DNA of 64,000 nucleotides from assembly GCA_038373865.1 (NCBI GenBank), contig JAXGGA010000036.1, forward strand, positions 1 through 64,000, written 5' to 3'. The stretch is from Uloborus plumipes (lineage: Eukaryota; Arthropoda; Arachnida; Araneae; Uloboridae). The position numbers were made by a program, and so were the translations under genes. Positions within the stretch are counted from its first letter, which is position 1. Each line of letters starts with the position of its first letter. Below, one piece after another: positions 45,301 to 57,300 of this stretch. A model generated the notes under the pieces. That model did not search any database. It had not been told where the DNA came from and saw only the letters and a program-made list of their open reading frames with translations.

Positions 45301-48300
45301 CACTGCGCATTCAGACTCTGAATATCTGACTTAACACATCCATATCTACAATGACCAGTTTAGATTCAAATTAATTTTGCTACTCATGCTCAAAGGAATA
45401 AAGTTATTATATACAAATACTAAAATAAGATTCACTTACTTCTAAAATGCAAAAGAATAAATTTAAATGCATTGAAACACTTAAACAAAGTATAATCTTC
45501 TGGAGGTAAAAGGAATGACAGAATAAGTACTAATACTTACAATAATCCACAAAGGCCCACCTGAAGAGGAGCATTTATCCAAGGGTATTTCTAAAAAAAT
45601 AATTTTGTTTAATTAGTACAAGATAACAAAATTAAGTTAGAAATTAAATCTTATGTATTGATTTTCTGCTCAACCCATTGTGACAAGTGTCAGTAATTAC
45701 ATAACAGCAATTACTTATCAGTTATTAATTTAAGTGTTCAATATTACACTAACAGTTTAGCTTCCTTTTGAATTCAACCATTTCAGTGAAATGCAACATG
45801 TGTAGTGTTATACGGTAAACCTGTTCTTGCAATATTATGTGATAATTAGTTATCGGGCTCAAACAGGGTTGGTACTACTGATAACGTTGTGCAGGGCCCA
45901 TTAATGAGGAGGGGGTGGGGGTTGGAGCCATTTTCCCAGAAAAATAAGAAAATAATAAAAAAAATATGGGTAAGAAACATTGATAAGGTTTCTGTTAGCA
46001 CCATCACAGATTAAGGTTAATAAACACACACTGAAGCATGCTTGAACAAGCATGAATGACCATAGGTTTAGCAATCTGTAGGATATTTTGCCCTAGCAGG
46101 AGTTAGCTGGTTGAGAAGAATTGCATACCCAGGCTCATGCAAGCAAAATGTACGAGCATGTTTATCAGCCATGTTGGGAACTTGAGGACTATAATTTTGG
46201 GGGACTGGGTTGGAAGTTCGAGTAATAACAGAAAATAAATATGTCTCATGAATTCACCCAGAAATATGACTAATCTGTAGCATGAAAGAATTCTCAGAGC
46301 TCTTCATGCCAAGGTGACAGCGTGCTTGAAGTGTGCAGCACAGAAGGAAATAGTGTGTGCTTGTGCATGAGGGTATATCACCTTTACTAAATGAGATAAA
46401 TAATTTGCCCACTAAACATTTGTTTATTTGAAAAATTAAGGACTGCCCTGCAGAAAAAGGAAGTCAAAGAAAAGAAATCTGCAATAGGACGAAATACAAT
46501 ATTGAGAGAGAAATAATAAATTTAATACATAAATATTTCCACATTAATCAATTTAATTGGATATCAAGTAAAATTACTTAAAACCATTCAAATTACTCTA
46601 CTCAATTTATGAAGTTCCCATAACTATTGCAATAAGCACCTGTTGGCTAATTTATCAAAGAGAATATAGCTGTTTTCCAAAAATGATCAAGAGGTAGAAA
46701 AAAAAATTAGGCTAACAGCAAAAGAGTTACACCATACTTTCTGGGTACAGAACTGAGCACAAAGGCATAACAGATCATATCCCAGAGCAAGAAGTTGCAA
46801 TAAAAAAATCGAGGAGATATTGTTATTTTAATTTGAATATTTGCTCTTTTGAACAAAATCATGAATATTGATAGCTTAAATTTTATAAAAGCACTAATAT
46901 ATCACACCCTCATATAATTATATCGAAGTACTTGAACCTAAAACTAGTGGAATTTGAAGTTTATAGACAGGTACTCTTTCTAAAAAAAAAAGATCAACAG
47001 ATTAAATCAGGATATTTTCCCTTCCGTTCAAAAAGCCAAACTTTAACAATTAATAAACGAGGATTTGTTTCGTTTAGACTTCGGGGATTAGGGTTTCTGT
47101 TGAGGCCATTAAAAAGATACAAATATTGCCAAAAAAACTAGTTTTTCTATAAAGTGGATATGTTCCCGTCTGATAGATTACTCTACATTTAGCTTGTGTG
47201 GAAACCAACAAAAAACATAGCAGTACTCAGCTACGGTACAAGAGAGACTTTACCTACGTGGACTGTATTGGTTCTCTTTCACACAGTTAGTGTTCTTATT
47301 ATTTTACTTATTTCTTTATTGACTCTTAAATTTATCTCAAGTTGTTTAGTTAATACTTTAGTTTTACAACTTGAAATGTTCATTATCATACCTCATCGCT
47401 TTTGTTGGATATATTTTTCATCCATAGGCTCACATTTTTTGCATTGAAAAAGGGTTCTTGTAGCCCCAAAACAAACTTCTGCTATATATTGTACATTTGG
47501 GTTTTTCTAATGTTGTTGTTTGTACTTTCAATGCACAGAACGTTTTAGTTGAATCAGTGAACAAAATTATCAGGCAGCCTGATATTTTTAGCACAATTCA
47601 AAAATTAATTTAATAATACAGCAAGCTACATTGTAAAATATGAGTACAAGTAATTCTCACTTATTATATCATATCACTTATTATATTACTTAACCCTCGT
47701 GGGTCCCTCCCATTTCAGTTACACTCAAGACCCTTGGGGTCATAAACGACCCCAATGCTTCCTTTAATTATTTTATTATGATTATTGAATGTTACATGCA
47801 TTATTTAAGTTCACACACTTTTTAATGCTAAAAAAATAAAAAGACACAATCAAAGTAAAATTTAGTTTTTGCATTAAAATTAAAATTTTAGAGCAAAACT
47901 TACAATAACTGTAGATTTATTTACAACTGTTACAGACCTGAAAAAACATGATTTTTTGCAAGTGAATTTCAAACACTTATGACATTTTTAGATGCATTTT
48001 CTGTCCAGTTCTCTTGGACAAAAGCTGCAATGTCCTCTTTTTTTAGCATTCTGGGGAAGTGACCCCAAGGGTCTTATGTGCAAAAAATGCAATTCAGGAA
48101 AAATAAAACACAATAATAGCATTGTTTTGTATAGAAAACTAGAAGAATAAAAGCCACAATATGCCATTAAAAACAAATGGTTGGTTAACAAGATATATTA
48201 AACAGAAATTGCAATGGGGTCACATATGACCCCAAGGAGCCCACGAGGGTTAAGTCAAATGATCATAAAAGTACATAAGTGATGACGAAAGTACACACAA

Positions 48301-51300
48301 AGAAATGAAACCTTTGTACCTTTAAAACTCCTTTTCGCTCCAAATTATTCATAATAACAGGAGGAATCACTAAAAGACAGAAAGTTTTATTAGTTTATGA
48401 GAAAGTTAAGATATAAAGACAAGTCATTTTTTGACACATAGGGATTAAATGAATAGAGACCAAAATGATAAAAATATAAAAAGTAAATTACAACAGTAAT
48501 TTATAGATTGAAGATTTTTCAAGGAATAAACACAGTGAAACTGGTGAAAGTTGACCACTTATGGCACAGTATTATAGGGCTAAACCTGGACAAGTGGTCA
48601 ACGTATAGAGGTTGATATGTATGATACAAGACAATAACTCATACCTGACAAAAGCAGAAAATTTAGACAAATGGCTTACAAGAAAAGTCAACTTTGCAGG
48701 TTTTATTGTACCAGAAAGTTGCATGAGCCAATTGTGGCACTAGAACAATTATTCCTTTTTTTCTAGTACAAAGCAGATTTGCTTTACATTTTATTTATGC
48801 ATATGAGGCTTTATACAGTTGCTAAATTTTTAGATTTACTTTAATTTAACTTAGTAATAACAACTATCATAAAATTTACCATGCAAAAAGCATGCTGTAC
48901 ATAAATAACTGAGCATACAATGAGACTTAATAAGTTATCACAGAAGTTTTATTCAGTTTAGGCAGAAAGTAAAATAACTTGTAGTTTGTCTTACACATTC
49001 CAGGCATTGCCATTCCTATTCGGGAGAAAACAACCTGAGTGATTGCCCATTTAGCAGCTGTTTTAGAGTTTCCAACTTTATTTCCATTTTTGTCTACTAC
49101 AGGAATACCTTCTTGCAGCTCTCTAAAAAAAATAAATTAAAAAAAACTTAAAAAACATACAAAATGGGAGAAATAACTGAAAACATTGTGTGAAATAGTA
49201 TTTAGAAACAGGTAGGTACGACAAAGGTCAAAAAACTGATAATTAGAAAACTTTTGTAAAACTCAATTTAACCGCTTTTATTGGTAAGCATGATATGGCA
49301 CAATCTTACCCCATGCGGGCACTAAGTCTGCATTTGACATTATATATGTATACGAAGAAAGGGTGAAACCTCTTTTCATGGCTACCTCTGATGAGCAAAA
49401 ACCTACAAAATTCTGCTTGAATTTTTAGGTCTAGACAGATTATGATAGGAATGATATCCATTGAAATCTCTAAAAAATAGTCTAGTGAACAACCGCAAAT
49501 GTTCAAAATATAACGTTAGATATTATATCAATATCATAGAATCTACCTTTACACAAGACATGACTGCTTAACAAAATTGGTCAAACTGAGGTTGATGTTC
49601 AACTTGGCAACATGGAAAGAAACAAGTTTGTTTATATATGCAGGCCCTGAATTCAACAAGGGCAAGTGGGATATATGCCCACGATTCCCCAAAATCCTGC
49701 AAAAAAAGCAGTTTTTTTTACTGAGTTAATTTACCATTTGACAGTTTGGAATGAATTTGTTTCTAACATGAATATGTCTGCCTCATCTCATGTTAGTATT
49801 TATCAATAAAAAAGTTCAATTTTTTTTCTTTTCACTTTTATTAACAGTTAGAGAGTATTTTGTCTATTCATTTCAGTGACTACATTTGTGCATTTTGTGC
49901 CTTGTTTTATTATTCTTATCACAAAATATTAAGGTTAAAATAGAACACAATCAAAATTTTTGTTTAAAAAGCAGGTTTTTGGAAGCAGGCTGTTTAGTAG
50001 GGTGGGCCAAAAATTACTTCTTTTTAAAGTTCGATAATGGGTATTGCGGAAAAGGTGCCATTGGGGAATCAAAGAACACATAAAAAATTTGAAATTTTTT
50101 GGTTAATTTCTTGATCTGCCACAATTCCTTTGAGGTTTGGAAAAAATGCAATTTTTTGAGAGTTTTAGCAAACTGTTAAAATATTTTTATTTTTTTAGTT
50201 TTGATAATTGGCAAGGCAGAAGAAGTGCCATTGGGGGCATAAAATTCACTCAAAAAATTTGAGATCTGTGGTATAATTTCATCCTCTTGCATAAATGCGC
50301 AGAAGTTTTGGCGATTTCCTGTTTTTCTCCACTGAGGTTTACTGATATTGGTTGATAACCCAATCAAATAGATTGTAGCAATGATTATCTTTAAATTTTA
50401 ATTTCTGAACCTTAAACTCTCTAATTAGTTCGTTCTTCCTCTTCTTCATATTTTTTATATATTTTTTGAATTACTGCAATTTTTTCCAATCAATTTTCAT
50501 AACAATGTTTTGATATCTTGGTTTTCTTCAGTTACCATTCCTGAGGTTGCATTGTTGGGAATTCTCAGGATGGCCTTATTATTTATCTAAAATCTAAATC
50601 CCTTTGCACTGTTGATCGTTTCATTAGGCGAATCATATGGGGGAACCATATTACAAGCAGTGCAAGATATCTTAAGGCTTCTATAGGTTTTAAGGCAATG
50701 GAGTGCAAGCAAAGAGTTATGTAGGCATTTGTGAGCAACCTAGACTATGTAATAGGCTCTTTTTTGCTGTATTGAAGCTCAGAAGAGCACAGTCTAGTTG
50801 AAACAGATGCACAACTATCCAGTACGTATTTTTGGATCCATGCTCCCTTTTTCAATATTTTACTTTCTTTTGCCAACATTAAGTGGCAGGAGTAGCCTAG
50901 AATGGTAGCAGAAGTTGGTCTTTGCATCCCATCAGCTTAGATGCAGTAATTTATCTTATTATCAGGTGGCAGATTGGGAGCTCAATCCTATGAAAAACGC
51001 CCATTTAATCTTGCAGTCTAATTTATATTTCAACACCTAGCAATGACATTTATTTTTTCACTGTTCTAACTTTCCCTCGACTGCTATTAGTTAAGGAATA
51101 ACAACTCTGTTCTTATTTTGAAATATTTACAAGTGATTAGGAGAGAGCTCTTCCTTTTTCTGGATGTCTTTTAAAGTAAGCCAAACAGAGAGCTACAATA
51201 ATTTTTTAGTAGCGTATTTCAAATTTTAAAATTTATAAGCAATAAATAGTTAATTTATTAGCATTAAACACCTAAAAATGTATCATATGTGACAAACAAT

Positions 51301-54300
51301 GCAACTTTTTAAGATAAATACAGGGAAAACAGCATTTTAACGTTTCAACAAAATCTATTAAAAAGGTGGGAAAAAACAGGAAACTGGCAAAACTTCTACG
51401 CATTTGTGGAAGAGGAAGAATATATACCACAGACCTCAAACTTTGAGCAAATTTTATGCCCCCAATGGCATCTTTTTCACTTTACCAATTATCGAAACTA
51501 AAAAAATAAATTTTTTAATAACCTGCTGAAAATCTCAAAAAATTGCATTTTTTCCAAACTTCAACACAATTGCAGCAAATCAAGAAATTAAAAAAAAAAT
51601 TTCAAAATTTTTATGTGGACTTTGCTCCTCCAATGGCACTTTATCCGCAATACCCATAATCGAAATTAAAAAATAAGTCTTTTTTGGCCCACCCTACTGT
51701 TTAGGATTACATGAAAAATTTCGTGTTTAACTAAGCATAAAAAGGTACACAGAAGGGTTTTAATAAGCTATGGAATGACCTAAGCCAGCATGTTACTACC
51801 TTTAGTATGAACCTCGAGTTTCAGTAAAATACAACTAATTTTTATGCATAAAACTTGAAAATACTTTTAAAATTTCTATACAAAATGTTATGGTGTGTGT
51901 ATGTGTGATGAGGGAATGGGCAATATTAAAATGCATGATGTCATGAAGACCCCTAACCTTTGCTTTGCATAGGGCTCTCTCAAAGACAAAATTAGGGCTG
52001 TATGTACACATACAGTGGAATAATGTTACAACACAATTTACTTTATGTAAAAGGGATATTATGCAAATTTTTCAAGTACCAATATTTTTCAAACAATTGG
52101 TTATGTAATGTATGTAGTTTTCCAAGACCACTTATTTCAGGGAGAGTTTTTCCAACAATACTAAATGCTTTATATATTACAAAACACTTAAAAATTAATT
52201 TTTTAACTTTTGAGTTTTGAATTCTTTTGATAAAATTAGTTAATGAGCTTCTTTACAAAAAAAGATCATTAATTAAATTTAAATAATAAATAAAACTAAA
52301 CATCTCTTGTGAAAAGTTCAACTGAGTTACTTCATTAACTTTTTGAATGTTATTTCAAAAAATATAATCTGCTATGTAATTTGAATTCATTTTCATAATA
52401 AAAAGAAAATGAATGTGAGTCTTAAAAAAGATATCAGTAATAGTGAGTTTATAGCATATATATATATATATATCCATGGTCGAACCAAAAAAAATATAGT
52501 AAATTTACTTAGAAATGTAGGGGAATGTGGGGCAAAGTGAAATACTTAAGATAACCTACCTGTTTTAAAATGAACAAATTGGAAATTTGTTCTGAAAATT
52601 GTTATAAATCAAGATAGAATAATGTATTTTTCAATACAACTTGCATTGAAACATTTTTCATTTTTAGCACTTATTTTGTACCTTCAAAACAAAGTTGAAA
52701 TTCTTCATCTCAAAAAACCATGAGGCCAAATGAAAAATAAAATATTTTTGTAACAAAATATTTTCTATTTTATAATGAAAATATTTTTATCAAATGAATA
52801 TGTAAATAAAGGATATTAGTTAATTAATCTATGAGAAAAAATAAATGAAATAAAATAATGAATAAGAAAATAAGTGAATGAATGAATAAATAAGTTAATT
52901 AGTAAGTAAATGAATGTAATTAAATCAATAAATAAATAGGTAAGTGATTTGATAAATAAATGAATATGTAAAGAAAGTGAACTATTTCACTTTAACCAAT
53001 CCACTTTGTTGAGTGTGCACTTGACATATTGCATTAAACACTTAAAATAAAAACACACTGAACTAAAAAAGTATTGCACTGGACATCAGTACACTGAAAT
53101 TAATATTTAAAACAGTAATTACAAGAACTTTATCCTTTCATAATGACAAAAAATATTTTGGATAAGTCACAATATATTATACGATTAAACCTATCTATGT
53201 CCAATTTTGTGGAACTGAAAAAAAATTCAAGAAACAGAGGTTTTAATAAAAGTTAAAAAAAAAAAAAGCAATTGTCAAAGATTTAATAGATTGTTTTGCA
53301 TTGATATTGATAAACATTTTATAGTATAAGACGTGATTATACGTCAAAAAGTATCTTTATTATTAGTTGTTCAAAAATGTTGAGATTTTTACTTTTCCTC
53401 AATCGTAACAATTGAAACATTAGAAAAGCGTACACAAAGAAAACACAACAAAATAACTTTGCAATGACTTGAAGTTAACCTCAGGAAGCTTTTTCCCTGT
53501 TCAACAATGCCCCTCTCTCTCCGATTTCTAATGAACGGAATTCCTATAAAACTTGGTCCTTGTAAATATAGTTTTACCCTGTGCTACATGTCTCACAAGA
53601 CTTGAAGGACCGTATGACTGCTCATATAAGCAAAAATGCTTTTTGTCTTCACATATTGGTAAAGATAACTGGGGACCAGACATTTTGGCTGGAATTTGAG
53701 ATATAGAGGTTTTTCGAAAAATTCATTCCAGATAAAGGAAGGGGAAAATATTGAATTTATGCTATAAAGACACGGAAATTGAAAAAAATTGACTTAGAGA
53801 AGTTTTTGAGATAAACAGGTTCGAATGAAATATGTGTATAAAATTTTGAAAATGGAGAGTAATATTTTTTACGTTGATCTTGGAAGATATATTTGTTTTA
53901 CGCCCAGAATGAACTAGATGTTTAGGAACTTAGTTAACATATTGCAAGAACGGTGACAACACAAACAGAAAATGTTTTACTATTTATTTCACTTTGCCCC
54001 ACATTCCCCTACTTAAATGTTAAACTAATTTATTAACTCAAATTTTGCCAAATGCAACACCCCAAACAAATTCCTAAATTCCTAATATTGCCTACATGTA
54101 AACCAGGTGCATAAAAATGACCAATTTGGGGGGGTCTTATATTATTTATAAAATTTTTCTCACACGAAAACACAAATATAACCTAAAATACAATGCCATC
54201 TTTCGTGGTAACGGTTCATTCTATTTTTTCATTTCATGTAGAGAGAATATAAAGTTTCAGACTGATAAAAATCATAGTATAACCTTAGAAATATTCCTAA

Positions 54301-57300
54301 AACCTCTGTTTCATAAAGAAATTATTTAATAATAAGTGACTTTAATTACTAAAAATATATCTGATATATGTTTCAGGTTGCCTAAGAAATAAATTTCAAT
54401 ACAATTATTCTCATACTCTATCAAAAACAACAGTTAAATTTTAACATTTAACATTTTTAATACATATCCGTTTTGCTACAAAATTTGAAACAGCAAACAT
54501 AGTAAATACAATGCAGCAATTTTTAAAATCTCAACAATTTCAAAAGAAATATTTTATTATAACTATCAATAATTTGGTAGATAACACATAACCAATTTAA
54601 CAGTAAACATGTGCGACATGATCTTACATATGTACCAAGAGGTAAGAAAAATGTCAAAGCTGGTTAGCAATAAATTTTCCTGGATCTAAATCCAGAGTTT
54701 TTTACTTGATTTTATGTTTTCAAACCAATAGCTAATAAGTCCTACAAATTCTAAGTGCAGTGTTTGACCAATTTATAAATTTTCCAGCATCTAAACTCAG
54801 GGCTATCAAAGTCATTTAAGTTTTCGAACCTATAGCTTATGAGTCCTACATATTCCCAGTGCTGTGTTTAAGCAATTTATAAATTGCTTACACACAAAAT
54901 TTTTAATGTAACTTGGAAAATACTATTGTATAATAAAGATTATTTCAGTTGAAATCAGGAAAATTCGAATTGGTAGTTAACAAGTTTACCTCTGTTGTAC
55001 GGGATAAATGAAATATAAACATGTTCCGCAATTCATTCGGAATATATATTTTATAATTATGCAGCATCATAAAAACATTCTTTGTTTCTTTTTTTTTTTT
55101 TTTTTTGATTATTTTATGGAAAAACAAATAAATAAATAAATACATAGTATAAATCTACATTGAAAACTCACTTAAGACGCATCATGGGAATGTTTACACA
55201 ATTGGCAGCAGCAACAGCACAGAAAGGAACAAAACGACCAATTAATGGTGGAGCACTCTGAAAGAAAATCAAAAGAAATTTTTTTTTTAATCTTTTACAT
55301 GAAGAATCTATTTTAACACTGAACATAAACTAGATGACACCAGATGTACTCTCACAGTTAATTGATAAAAATGTGCAAATTCTTTAAAAATGTACATCAC
55401 AAACTTGCTACTGACTTCTTTTAAAATTAAAACCATCTAAAAAGGTTGTATGGCTGTTAGAAGGAAGTGTTTTACAGCAACAGTGAACAGTGGCGTAGCA
55501 AGAAATTCTTCAAGGAGGGTGTCCACAAAGCTAAGAAAAGTAAATTCTAAGATATTGAATTGTAAACAGGAACAGTCGGAAGTTTACTTCAGTTTAAATT
55601 AGGCACGAGACTAGCATGAAATTGAATAATGAAAAACATCCTTTAAACAAAGAAATTAATTTTAATTTTCATAATAGAAGTTTTATTTTGAGCATTTTAA
55701 TGCATAAAATTTTAAATGCTGTTTCAGAAATAAAAGTTCATACCTGATAAAGGCTCTGTAGGATCATTTTTCAACAATTTTGTTACCTTCTTCATAAAAT
55801 GTTTGGTCTTAACACACAACTGAAATTTTTTCTGCATGATTTTTTGTTTTGAAAAACTAAGTCGTGACTTCCATTACAATTTTTAAACTGAGCTACTTTT
55901 AGAGAATAAAGTAGTAGAGTTTAAGTCAAAAATAAATAAATAATACAGCACAGGTTATATCTATTAAGCTAGCAGGATAGGGGATGCAACATAAATTTCA
56001 TCAGATTACTCGATTCCTCACAATTCAAGATCTCACTACGAAATCAAATTAATCTGAATACTAATGTAGAGGCATCTGTTTTTCTGTGAGAGACCATTCT
56101 AGAATAATTTTAATGAATAAAAAGCAGATGATGCTGTGAAAAACAGTTTTACAAGAATTTTTACCCTGTTTTCATTTGTGTATGTTTAAGCATGAATCAA
56201 ATTGCATACATGCTTTCAGATAGTTCTACACTATTAGAATCTTGGCTAGAGCAGTATTGTTATCAGCTTGACCTGTCTACTGAGTTTTGAAATGGACTTT
56301 TTGAGAGATAAATTAACTTAAGAGGTTTTAGTGGGTCGTTTATACTATACAAGTCATTGTGATGCTCCAAAACTTCCGTGGGATAACATTAAATTTATGC
56401 TGTCATTCAAGTTTTAAGGCAAGTAAAGATCTAACAGATAACTGAACATAAAGCTATAAGATAGAAATTGAAGTTAATAGAAAAAAAGAGATATTTGTCT
56501 CAAAATAGTTTTAAAGGAAATTTCTAATGGTGTGAGTACATAATGTATTTATGTTAAAAGCTGAATCAGGTTGGCAACAACCAGACAAATGAAACCATAA
56601 AACATTATATTCGATAGATTTAATTGAAATTGTACTTAGCAGGAGGTTGGTAATAAAATCTTGAGGGCTAAGTCAATACTTAACAAGTACTACCTGCTGT
56701 GTTTGTATTTTTTCTCAGCTTCAGCAATGATATAAGTTTTCTAAATATCTAGAAGATATTCAACATAAACTAAATTATGGGTAGTAACCAATAGTAAGAT
56801 TTGCTGCCAAAATTAACACACTAAGCCCTAGCAATTTTCAATGCAATTTAAGAGCACTGATCCATTTGACATCACTCACGTGGAATTCTTATTAAAACTT
56901 TTAATTTTTCAGTGACAAGCAAAATCACCAGAGTGAAAACAACTAACAGAACAGAATTACAACAGAACAATTAACATAAACAGAATTTTTATTATTCAAT
57001 AATCAAATTGAATATTTTTAATAAAAAAGGCATATTAAAAATAATTTAAGCTCTTTCAAATGCAGTGTTTCCATTATTTCATTTACTTTCTCTTTTAAAA
57101 TCACTTTTGGGTTAGCCACGTTACATTTTGAGAATGCCACAATAATTTTTACAGCTGTGAAACAGTGCCAGGTTCACTCATAAATACATTTAAACTTTTA
57201 CTGAGAGCATTGAAATAAAACAGAACATAAACATGTTCTCTTACATACTTTTACTAAACTATTCAATCCAAGTGCTGTAACAAGAGCACCAGAAGTTGCT

